Assembly: GCA_910592205.1 (NCBI GenBank)
Contig: CAJVPJ010000333.1
Coordinates: forward strand, 1 to 28,241
Length of the DNA: 28,241 nt
From: Paraglomus occultum
Lineage: Eukaryota; Glomeromycota; Glomeromycetes; Paraglomerales; Paraglomeraceae
Reading direction: 5' to 3'
Shown: one piece after another, positions 1 to 10,327 of the stretch
How positions within the stretch are numbered: the first letter of the stretch is position 1
Layout of the letters: every line of letters starts with the position of its first letter
Position numbers and translations under genes: made by a program
Notes under the pieces: model-generated
Told to the model about the DNA's origin: nothing
The model's input: the letters and a program-made list of their open reading frames with translations, nothing else
Database searches by the model: none

Positions 1-1511
1 ATATACAAAGCAGCTTGCATTATAAAGCAAAGAGTAACATACGTTCATATAACTGATAGCAATTTCTCCAATATACATATAAATAATACACGTCATTACT
101 TGACAAAATTATCTCTCAATTTATCACTAACATTAATATAAAGGGAGGCGAAGCCTCCTAACTACTTCTCACTCTAGTTATAAATTAAAGGCATTGTATT
201 CTTACAAGCGAGTTGTTTGATTAAAACTTTTAAATAAAACTTATTGGCCTTCTAATTTCTAATAGATGTTTGTATAATTACCAGTTAATGTAGATCTAAT
301 CATACAAAATTTGTATTAGTCGTTTTGTTCAACGTGATGCACGATGATGTTTGCATTGAGAACAGTATGGGTTATACGGTCAATCGTACAATGATATACA
401 TTGAATTTATTGGATAAAATTCATCGTATGATGATTTGCATTGCTTGCATTGGCCTTCATTAAATTAAAATATGGTTAGCTGTAAACGTATTGGCCTGGT
501 CGTACGATAATATAGTTAAACGAGACAAACTTTACGCTAAATTCAGACATAATTCATATTTCGATAGTTGAAGAAATTTTCCTCTTCTCGACCAACGTCA
601 AGCAAATTATCGTGTGAACGGATTGTCATAAAGAATTATTAGCAATTTTAACTATTAAACTGCATGAAGTAAATCGCAATATTTATCTATAACGTAGTAT
701 TAACACTGTCCGAAATCTAATAAACCTGCCATAATAATATCATTATCAAGAATTTTATTTTATGATAATTATACACCAAAAAATTGCGGGGGAAAAAGAC
801 AAATAGCTCTCCGACTGGTAACATTTCGCCGACAATCATTTCACCGACAGTTCATTTCGCCGACAATTTATTACCTAAAAAGGATAATTTTGAAATAATG
901 TTGGTGAACATTTGTCGGTGAAATAATTGTCAGTGAAATGATTGTCGGCGAAATGATCGCCTCCCGTATCATTTCTAATAAATTAGCGAGCGGAAAGTTC
1001 GGATTATAATAAGTTCACTTTTTTGCTGAACAGATTAGCGTTTGATATGAGAAACATGAAATTGAGCATGTGACATTACGGTTAACATACCGTATATGCA
1101 TGCTCATAAAATTTTAAACTGACGTAAATTAATCTAGAATTGACATAAATTCAAAATTGACGTACAAACATATTTTTCTTAAAAAGTATTAGCGCGTCAA
1201 ACTCAATAACAGTTTCATAGACTTTAAATAATGCACTCTATGTTTTTTTACATATTCAATAATCTACCCGGCAAGGCAGCTAACCGTAAATGTGACGATT
1301 TTATTTCAACTCCACCAAAATGACACATACCATATTTAATACTGAATTGGAATATGAGGTAAACTCTCGTATAATTTGTAAGTATAAATGACCAGCAAAT
1401 TACAAGTTAGCGTGTGTGTCTAATTCATTAATATTAACGGTAAGACAATAGACGTTAATATTGTACGTTGATTTCATTAATAATGTCCAAGCGTAATATC
1501 ATAACTGCTTC
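1..1511. other. Gene-free AT-rich spacer
   Basis: No reading frame here resembles a protein and I see no RNA gene. The one structured item is the long palindrome listed separately at 814-962. There is also a diverged direct repeat of about 22 nt around 335-357 and 420-442, sharing GATGATG(T)TTGCATTG. The last 200-300 bases probably hold the 3' untranslated region of the minus-strand kinase gene that ends at 1512. Confidence 0.6.
814..962. repeat. Long imperfect inverted repeat, MITE-like
   Basis: The left arm (about 822-869) and right arm (about 908-961) are reverse complements with a few mismatches, around a loop of about 38 nt. Each arm is itself made of three copies of a 15-18 nt unit of the form ATTTCRCCGACA. 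The whole could fold into a hairpin with a stem near 48 bp. This is the usual form of a miniature inverted-repeat transposable element or foldback repeat. No transposase gene is present and no clear target-site duplication could be identified by eye. Confidence 0.7.
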
Positions 1512-3983
1512 TCAGTTTAGCAAATCTTCCACAGGCAAGAGCTTACTAGAGTATTTACTCTCCTTCTCCATACGTGACAAAGGTCTTACATCATTATGAT
1601 AAACAGAATTCCACGCGTTATCATCAGAATTGTCGTTCTTTACCCTTTTGACAAGCTTGGTAATATCATTAAAAAGTGCCACTGCATCTGGACGCTTATC
1701 AGGATCAACATCACAACACCACTCGGCAAGTTTCCTGTATTCCTCTGGTGCGAAATCAGGCATCGACGGTCGTAGCCCGCCCACAATGTCGCATATCAAA
1801 TCTCTATCGAACTGCCTATCTCTAAAAGGCGGTTCACCAGTAGCAATCAAATACATAATGATACCAAAAGAATACACATCTGATTTCTGAGTAAATTTGC
1901 GGGTATGAAAGACTTCCGGTGCGATAAAGGGCAAGACGCCTCGAATGGTTGCATTTGACTTGTGTGAATTCACCGATTGAGAAAGACCAAGATCGCATAT
2001 GAATGATTGGACCCTAGATGAATCATCAAGCAAAACAACGTTCCCGCCATGAAGATCACAATGTACTAGACCCACACCATGAATATAATACAGATACCAT
2101 GCAATATTCTCCAAATGCTCTAATTTTTTCCACCACGTCAATTTGTTAATATTTTGGTCCAAATAGGACAAAAGACTACCTTTGTTAGCATATTCCATAA
2201 CGATCATGTATTCTTTCGTTTCTGGGTCTTGCGTGACTCCAAAAATTTTAAGAAATAAACCATCAAAGCACTTGGCATGATTTCTGAACTGTGAAATAAA
2301 AGAATAAGAATTAGCTTAAATATCACTTTAATCAGTTATATTACCGATTATCGCTTACCTCGGTAATAAATAATTCCGGCGTTTCATCAAAACAGCTGAA
2401 GCGTTTGAGTACAACAGTTTCTCGCATATGCCTTACTTCTGAGTGCTTTTTATATTTGACAGAATAAACTGTTCCATAGCCACCAGACCCAATTTCTTCG
2501 AGTTCGTAAAGATCGCTATATTGTATGTAGTTTACTTGTGCATGATTTCGTATAAACCTGTCCAACAGTGCATGTACGTCGTAGTAGAACACTAAATAGT
2601 ATTCTCGAGTAGATGACTTTCGGGTGATTCCGATTATCCAAATATTACTCGGTGTTAACATTTCCGGGTAATCATTAATTAGCTATTGAGTAAACAAATA
2701 CAGTCATTAACAACATTGGTCCATTTAAACACGCGATCACGCGATTATAAACGTAAAATAATTCACCTGATGAAAATCAAATAACTGATCGTTTTGCTCA
2801 TCGACTATTTTTTTGAGCAACACTTTCGTCGGTTCATCCGCTGTCTGGTCTAACCACTCTGCTACGTGTGTGCATCCATGGCGTAATGATGTCATCTCTT
2901 GGATGTTTGTCAACTGAGAGAATTCAATCCATTGTATATATGCATCATACTTATTATTCATGTCACTCCACGACTCCATAATAAATGAATCCAATAATTT
3001 GTTCCCCGTGGTCCAATCGAGCGGTCTTGGTGCTTTACACCAATAACAGAATGCGTTTATTTTAGAGTCTAGGTGTTCCGTACACGCCAGACATAATCCA
3101 TTGTCAACTTTTATTAGACAATACTTTTGTATACTCGCATCATATGTAAATCCGATGAAAGACCAAGCATTCGTGGTAAGAATCTCTAGATGTTCATCAC
3201 ATAACTAGTGGAAATAATAGTCAATAATTAGTTAAACTATTCAATATAGATGATGCATAAATAAATAGTTACCTCGGCATAATATAAATCATGCGTCTCG
3301 TCCGTTATTTCAAGCGGAATCAATGTAACAACTGCGTAATAAGTAGGCAGACTATCCATGTATAGACCATATGTCTTAACATCAATACAATCAAATGGAA
3401 TCCATTCCAAATAGGCATCGTTTGCAGAATTTGTTTGTAGTTGAGATTTCTTGATCAACGCATCGAGTTGCTTGTTATTGCTAGTCCATCCGTCGGATAA
3501 TTCTTTATGTCCGCAAACGCACCACACAGGACTACATCGGAGCACTCCACATGCAGAGCAGAATCCATAGAGAGAATAACAATAGTAAAAGACTTGGTTG
3601 GCAACCATGTAGTAATTACCGTCAAACTTGGTAAATCCTTCTATGAGGTCGTTGCGCCGCTTAAGCCATTTATCATACCGTCTAAATTGACTGACATCAT
3701 TACAGTGTCCGTGTGTTGAAAGTGAGTATATTCTGGCAAACTCGTTCACAAATGTTGGTGTACATTCCTCACAACTGCCAAGTAACAGCAGCATCAGTTT
3801 ATCACAATACGTTTTCTTGTCGTGAATAGCATAATAGACGTTGTCGACTTGACTTGATTCTATCTCGGTAATTTCCTTGTAAGGAATCCACTCAAGTCTT
3901 GAGTATTTATTTTCACTTTCCGAGGAGGATTGAACCAAATTATCGATTGCTGGATTGTGAACAGTCTCTGATTTTAACGACAT
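1512..3983 (-). CDS. Glomeromycete-type protein kinase with degenerate N-lobe repeats
   Basis: This is a predicted TKL-like Ser/Thr kinase of 749 residues. Exons on the minus strand are 3983-3273, 3204-2767, 2682-2359 and 2288-1512; the three introns (68, 84 and 70 nt) are all phase 0. The catalytic domain starts near residue 434. It shows a glycine loop GSGGYG (448-453), VLK with the ATP lysine K476, HCDLHGGN with catalytic D569, DLG in place of DFG (590-592) and APE (614-616). Before it lie three relics of the same N-lobe, opening with EWIPY (31), EWIPF (183) and QWIEF (318). None of the three has a glycine loop or a VLK. Cys pairs (C142/C145, C155/C157, and CLAC and CYWC near 275-293) and a W-T-x2-N-x2-L-D linker separate the modules. 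HCD instead of HRD makes it a non-RD kinase. Probable role is cytoplasmic signalling; the substrate is unknown. Family assignment is firm, the joining into one gene is inferred. Confidence 0.85.
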
Positions 3984-6696
3984 GGCATGATGGTTGATTC
4001 TTCAATTGAACGAATCTTATTCTCAGTGCTTGTGTTACATTGCACATTCCTCAGTAAGTTATAATTAGACTTATTCGTTATTATTATAAGCCAACACATT
4101 TCCTCTTTATTGTTTTTGTCATTCTATTAAAAGCAGTATACCATAATAGTATAAAGTATAAGTACTACGGAAAATAATAATATGTAAAGTTAATTAGTAT
4201 ACACACGTATATCGTACCAAACTTAGTAATATACTGTATGTATATTTAATTTGCTCAAACATATTTTTAAAACAAAATTATCCAAAATAAACTATGAAAT
4301 AAATTCATATTCTCTGTCTAAATCTTCTGGGCTTCAATGTGATAACATTGTGGCTTGCTAGCCCAAGCACAGAATTGACGTTAGTAGCTGCTACAGTATT
4401 TGTTGAGTTGGCATTTTGACAATTAGTTTGTTCGTGTTTATGTTGTTGCTACATTTATGCCCGTAAAATTTGACGTAAACTGACAGACTTTAATAATGGC
4501 TTTACATTTTTGTAATAGTTAAGTATTTTAGAACATGGCAAATACAGTCACACAAGTTAAAAGACATGCTCGCTATCGATTTAATAAACGTGTTACGCTT
4601 CTTTTATATTTACTCAACACGCCGCTTAACTGTTATAATTTTTCTATAGCCACAAACAATTGTTGTCCATGACACCTCTGTCTATATTACGAATAACTTA
4701 CTTTAACTGCAGTATAGATATTGATACAAAATTATTCGGCCAGTAAACTAAACCCACGTCGATGGCATGAATGTCTCCGCAGAGAATCTCTCATACAAAT
4801 TTGCTTGTGTTTACATTACATCGTTAACGTTGCGTTAGCATACGCATTCCGCTGTTGAGCACACTTACACTGTCAGATTGTACACGTTTTCTGCCTAAAT
4901 AAGCAAGATAAGCTGTAATTTAAATATAAAATTAGACTATAACATATTAACAAATTGGTATAAAAATGTACTCTTTTATTTTGGAAAGCATAATCAGTAA
5001 ACTTTCAAAATTATACAAAAATTATTGCCATTGCGTAGTATATATAGATTTTGGAGAAGAGAAAAGACTGTCAAACTATCAAAATTGAGATATACTTTTT
5101 CTGAAATAAAATTTAGTTGCCTGTTTGGGTTGAAGCCGTTTATAAATACGCATATTTTACTACTTTTTTCGGTAATTTTGTCGTCTAGCAGAATATATTA
5201 TAGTGATAAAATACGCGTATTGGTTGAGCCGGCCGAAAGTTTATACATGTATCTGATCCGCGTCAGCTAACCCTATACATTCAAACCATAATTACATCTT
5301 GTACTTGCAAAAGTATTAAATTAAATGATATGATTTTTAGGTCATGTTAAATCCAAGTTCTGGCTTAATTTAAATTACATTGCAAAACATGGTGAAAAAG
5401 TCTAGCATCACTGGACTAATAAGCTTGGCGTTAGATGGTAATTGCCAAGTATGCAAAAGTATCAACATTTCTCTTTATCAGTCAGTTCTAGTCCCGTGTG
5501 TCTGAGCTCAATAAGTTGTAAGTTGCGCCCCTTCCGAAAATTTAAGCTACTCAAGCCTAATAAATTCAATTTTGGATTTTTAATTTAGGTAACAGTGTTT
5601 ATTCACGCTAAAATTAGACCTAGCGCACAAGAACGTTGTGTTTAACCAGTAAACACCATTATCAACATACAGGAGTAAAGCCAACAAGAGTGAATATATT
5701 TGCAGTTCGAAGAACATTACTACTAAATTGTGAAAGTTGATAAACTAAATGCTAATGGTGGCTAAACGAAACTCATTTTACATGCAAACAACCCCAAACG
5801 ATATTAATAGAAGTCTTATGGAAATGAATGTGTTTATTCTTTATTACACCTCAAACAAATGATGCAGAGTCAAGAAGCTCTAGCCAGGCAAAAACTATAT
5901 TACACAATAATAAAGTTTTCAGATTCGTGAACAAGTAACATCATAAACAAAGCCGACGCGATAGATTCTCAAGTATGATTACAGACTGGAGAATGAATCC
6001 AAACAAATTGGTTTTATATTGTCTTTATTCCCAATGTGAAGTGCAATAGAATAAGATGAACAAAGTTGGGAAAAAAGAAAGACTACGAGACGGCAAACTT
6101 GAGAATTTTTATGCAGTAATGACAATAATCTTAACGAAAAGAAGATAGACGAGAACGCGATGGAAGCGTGCTTATAAAAAATTGTCAAAGTCTCGGCACT
6201 TTCGAAAATACAAAGGTCGCGGAACGGAATTCTCGAAGATATTATCGAGAGTGAACCAAAACCCAAGGTTCAAATTTAAAAAAAATATAGTCGAGGGCAG
6301 ATATCTCCTCTTCGATTAATTCAAGTCACTTTATTTACCACTGAAATGACCTGAATAGTGTTTGTACGCTGGCACTAAGGAGAAAAAAAAAGAGAAAGAG
6401 AAATTAGACCGTCATCCTAAACGCATACGTCAAATGTTCACTAGTTCTGGCTGTGTTTGCGACATAAACACCTCCCTAATATTCATTCAAGCTTACACCA
6501 AGTATTTAACAATTGGGTGTTATTAGCGCTTGGAATTATATTAGGGCGTTAACTTGGATTGCAATAACTTGTTCAGTCATTGAATAATGTAAACAGCTTT
6601 CGGAAACGCCGATACTAACCAATTCCTATGTGGCTTCAGAAATATTGTTTACGCCACAGTTTTTCTTATTAACAATGAAGAATAATTTTAACTTAC
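3984..6696. other. Gene-free AT-rich spacer
   Basis: About 2.7 kb. The short open frames here (for example near 5025-5270 and 5979-6266) have no recognisable domain and a composition expected by chance. The first few hundred bases should include the promoter and 5' leader of the kinase gene transcribed leftward from 3983. I saw no tRNA, 5S rRNA, tandem array or transposon end. Confidence 0.5.
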
Positions 6697-7158
6697 TTAT
6701 TGCACCTTGTTTTCCGAAAGACTATTAACTTTTTCAATTGCTCCGTCTTTCCTCAATTGAACTAAAATCAGCGCTTTCTTCTCTTCCAGCTGTTGCACTC
6801 TCAACTCAATGTTGGCAATAAATTGCATTGCGTTTTCAAGAACACGGTCAACTTCCTTTGTTAGCTTCTGGTTACCCAGTTCCCTGCGCTCGACATCTTC
6901 CTTACTAACGACATATTGACTAGTTGCGGCTTTGTGTGCTTGATAATTTGAGATATGCTTTTCAAACGTGGCAACCCGTGCTCTAAATGTTTGTATACTA
7001 GCTGAAAGCGCTTCTTGTACGCCTTGTATTATCGTATACTCTTCGACGGACGAATCAATACGCAGTTTTTTGAGCCATTCAGCATAGCCATATATAACAA
7101 GCGCTAGGACAGTAACCAGTCCAAGACATACAAGAAACTTGGTCAAGGCCTGCATCAT
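6697..7158 (-). CDS. Hypothetical membrane-anchored coiled-coil protein
   Basis: A single-exon frame of 153 residues starting at the first in-frame ATG (7158; a second ATG follows directly). Residues about 5-26 form one hydrophobic helix (ALTKFLVCLGLVTVLALVIY), followed by WLKK. That would make a signal anchor with the rest on the positively charged side, probably the cytosol. The remaining 125 residues are charged, nearly free of Pro and Gly, and predicted to be helical or coiled coil, for example the IELRVQQLEEKKALILVQLRK-like stretch near 114-135. I do not recognise the family. A further 5' or 3' exon cannot be excluded. The coherent layout of anchor plus coiled coil is the main reason to accept it as a gene. 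Confidence 0.55.
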   Translation of the reverse strand: MMQALTKFLVCLGLVTVLALVIYGYAEWLKKLRIDSSVEEYTIIQGVQEALSASIQTFRARVATFEKHISNYQAHKAATSQYVVSKEDVERRELGNQKLTKEVDRVLENAMQFIANIELRVQQLEEKKALILVQLRKDGAIEKVNSLSENKVQ

Positions 7159-7164
7159 CCACAA

Positions 7165-7727
7165 GACGTTTCGTTTAAACGTGTATAACGAAGACAGTTA
7201 ATCGCAAAATCGCAAGCTGCTGCAAAATATATTTTGTTTCCCAATTTATCACGTGTTTATGTATTATTCAGCATATTTACATATGGATGACATCACAATC
7301 TCACTGATTCGCATGTGGCTTTACTCATCATCCCCACGGTAAGCTTGTTGAACAGATGATATTTGAAGGACGATCGCCGACCAAGTACACGTAAGCTTGA
7401 CATAAAGAACTGATCTGGAGATTTCAAACTCGGGATATTTATAAACACAAAATTTGATCGTAAATCAGATATCCATATGGCAACACAATCGATGTGCTAA
7501 GGGACTGCGACTTTTTTATTGATAAATAATATATGTAAATTTTGAAACTATGCTTTACCCTATCTACAGATCGATCTAATCGATTAGTTTCAAAACATCC
7601 TACAAATTCATTCAGGGAATCTCGAAACAGTACGTGAGTCTGACTGTACACGGATCTTCTTTTTTTTTTATGGCGCAAAGAAAAATTAGACATTGCTTTG
7701 CGTAAATTATATTATGCGGTGGCTTAG
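7165..7727. other. Spacer between a minus-strand gene and a plus-strand pseudogene
   Basis: About 560 bases with no supported coding region. The missing N-terminal part of the CapA-like pseudogene would be expected here on the plus strand, but I could not find its metal-binding start motif (a G-D-x2-L-type element). It is either lost or too decayed to see. A leftward promoter for the gene starting at 7158 should also lie here. Confidence 0.45.
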
Positions 7728-9085
7728 TCGATTACAAAGCACGGCGTAAAATGGCCCAAGGCGTTTAATGTTTCCTGAGGTAGTGAATCTGGTAAAACTA
7801 GAAAACTCCTCCAGTTTTCGTTATCTAATGATACCTGCATCGTTCAACAGCACATCCAAGCAATACTCAACTTAATTCCACGCTCAAATCATGGCCAACT
7901 TCCGTATACTTCGCGCGCAAACCCGCTGTATTTATCACTAGCAAACAATCATGTGCTAGATTACGGTTATCAAGGATGCAAGGATACGGTCGAATCTTTA
8001 CATGCAAATGAAGTTAATTACGCCGGCGTTGGTGAAGATAAGAATGAAGCTATGAAGCCATGTATCATCAACGTTCAAATAGGGAAAGCAAGTGATAAAA
8101 GAATACCCGCTTGACAAAATTGAATGTAACAAAACTATGCCTCTGATAGGATTCAGCCTCCGGATTGCTTTTCGGCATCGGATCATCCGCGAGAATGGGC
8201 TGTCCGATCAACGCATCCACGGTGGGATCGATTACAAATCTTTTGTTTATGCTCGTTTCACTACTATATATCTGTGTGGTTTCTACAGAAAGTGAGAACA
8301 TCCATCGCAGTGGAATATATTGCGTTGACCCCCACAACCATGATCACCTTCGAGAAGCGCAAGAATTGGTAAGTAGATACAGATCATTTGTCTATTTTTG
8401 GAGGTGTTTTCTCTACACTGGGGACCCAATTATCAGTGGGAGAATGACCGGTATGACGTTAAATTTGCCAAAGGCCCTTATTGATGCGGTGAGTAGTTTA
8501 CATCCAAACCTCTTGAAAACGGAAACGTCAAGTATCACTAGTAACTACTAACTATTTATGGAATTCAAGGGAGTTGATATATTGCCATGGTCATTCGAGC
8601 CATCATGTGAAAGTTCTACAAAGGCAAATTGATTATCTATGGCTGCGGCGGGTAAGCACTACGAATATAGGTTGATAAACGCAAGAATTGTTATCATTGT
8701 TGTTGGTGTGGAAAATGGTAATTTGTACTTCCATTTAACCAATGTTGTGCAATCTTTACCATCGCACTAGACTTTATTGTGATTACGCAGTCGATGAAGG
8801 TATTTGTCTATTCGCTTTATCTTTGTAGTTACTGTACAGCCGTCTCATTACAGAGTATCGTAACGATCTAGGATTTATTTACACCGTAATACTCACTACT
8901 GCGCCAGATCTTCAAACATCTCCGAAAGCCTTGCCTTGACGTTTGATCGTATCCATCTCACACCAGTACAAATCAAAAACCTCCAAGTAAATATTTTGAA
9001 CAGAGATGAGAAGGAATACAGATGGTTGGAACAGAAAATGAGAATTTTGTGTGAAAAAGTAGGTAGTAGAGTCGAGAAGGGGTAG
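7728..9085 (+). pseudogene. CapA-like (PGA_cap) metallophosphatase, frameshifted remnant
   Basis: Signature pieces of the PGA_cap/CapA family of calcineurin-like phosphoesterases appear in the right order but in different frames. They are WPKAFN (about 7751-7770), LSLANNHVLDYG (7932-7967), SDHPREWA (about 8178-8201), GIYCVDP, SLHWGPNYQWE (about 8410-8442), HGHSSHH (about 8588-8608), KGKLIIYGCG (about 8620-8650), DYAVDE, YRNDLGFIY and LTPVQIKN near the C-terminus, ending at TAG 9083-9085. Splice sites are still readable: introns about 8092-8149, 8222-8310, 8369-8403, 8489-8569, 8652-8770 and 8800-8853. Frame breaks fall at about 7840-7930, 8471-8475 (one extra base), 8583-8588, 8611, 8771-8785 and 8920-8935. 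The N-terminal metal-binding segment is missing. Neighbouring genes read without breaks, so sequencing error is a weaker explanation than gene decay. The fungal role of this family is not settled; a hydrolase acting on a polymer or phosphoester is the usual guess. Confidence 0.75.
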
Positions 9086-9227
9086 TAGCTGTTTCCTCGT
9101 TACAATGATGTGATGGCGTATGCACCGTCAGGTGGCTGAGTTCCGTTTCACAAATTTCGCTGTGCACAATAGCACAATAAAAAAGCTTTCGGCCCAAATT
9201 GTTCCCTTACCAGTTACTGTTTTCACC

Positions 9228-10327
9228 ATGGCTGTCGATGTTCCCAACGAAATTATTTCTAAAGTGTACGACGACTTGACGCCAAATGACTTGTACACGT
9301 GCTTGTACATAAACAAACAGTGGGGTCAAAATGCGGCCAGATTACTCTGGGAGACTGCTTCGTTAAATCCTAAGAAAGCTAATACACTTATATCTCTAAT
9401 AGATAAGCCATTAGAATGCAAGGGTCTCAAGCTTCCGGAGCATAACCCATCGCCCATGTTTCCATACCCATATTTTCTTACTAAATTCAATGCTTCTGAT
9501 TTGCATAAAACGCTCGAAGAATGGCTCCAGCATGAAGAAGGTCTTCAAGACTGTATTCTACCCTTTGACGAATGGTTCAGATTACGATACGTTCTGGCGG
9601 AGAGTCTTCTCAATCTCTATCGCAAGTACAATGCAACCGTGCAAGAAATCATGCTCAGTAATAATCGGAACATCTTGTACACAAACGATGAATATTTAAT
9701 CACGGCCATGCGCGAGAATTTCGATCCTTTGTTCATCAGGGCCCAGAAACTGTACGTAAAGGTGATAACGGGCACTACAATTAAAAAATTTTATGACAGC
9801 ATGCGAGAACACTGTCACTCGCTGGTAAGTTAATTAATCAGCAGTTTAGTTTGCGGCATTCTAAACATCATACTTACAGTGAACAATTCTACCTTGTTCT
9901 TAAGACGGAGATAATAATTGAAGAAGAATGGAACAACAACAAGTACGATGAATGGAAGGAAACTATTGCTGGGTTGATAAAGAGCCAACCGAATCTGAAA
10001 AAGTTTACATACACCACCCAGCCATATAATGAGGGAAGATATATTAGAAAAATGAGCAAGATCTTGTTAAAGTATGCTTCTTCTTTACAATCTCTTATCT
10101 TTAAGGAAATTATGTTTCAACATAAAAAAGAACATAAGAATCCCTTGGAGTATTTTGATCAATTCCATAAGTTGGAATATATTGAATTTAACAGATGCAT
10201 GCATGTCAAAGGACAACTTGCTTCACCTTTTAGAAAAGGAATATTCCCTAATCTTCAAAAGGTAGAAATTATACAATGTTATGATTCTGATGCTATTAAG
10301 GAATGGGCTGAGGAAGTCAACATGTGA
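9228..10327 (+). CDS. F-box-like protein 1
   Basis: Two exons, 9228-9824 and 9905-10327, give 339 residues. The start chosen is the ATG at 9228, in a good context (CACCATGG) and immediately before the F-box-like segment; an in-frame ATG at 9120 would add 36 residues. Residues about 1-42 (VPNEIISKVYDDL, then CLYINKQWGQNAARLLW) follow the F-box pattern that binds Skp1 in SCF ubiquitin ligases. The rest is a poorly conserved, leucine-rich-repeat-like region of the kind that would bind a target. The 80-nt intron runs from GTAAGT to a pyrimidine-rich TTCTTAAG and is phase 0. It sits after C-H-S-L, the same place as in the two other F-box-like genes here. The FPYPYFL motif is shared with gene 2. 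Target unknown. Confidence 0.8.

Noticed and set aside
8068-8337. Minus-strand open frame of about 89 codons
   Set aside because: It lies antisense to the CapA-like remnant, whose plus-strand motifs explain the base pattern.
8165-8551. Plus-strand open frame of 128 codons read as one gene
   Set aside because: Parts of it match CapA-like exons only in pieces; the rest crosses introns and wrong frames. It is a by-product of the pseudogene.
9825-9844. A 20-nt intron in F-box-like gene 1 that also keeps the frame
   Set aside because: Too short for splicing. The 80-nt alternative ends in a pyrimidine-rich acceptor and matches the intron of gene 2.
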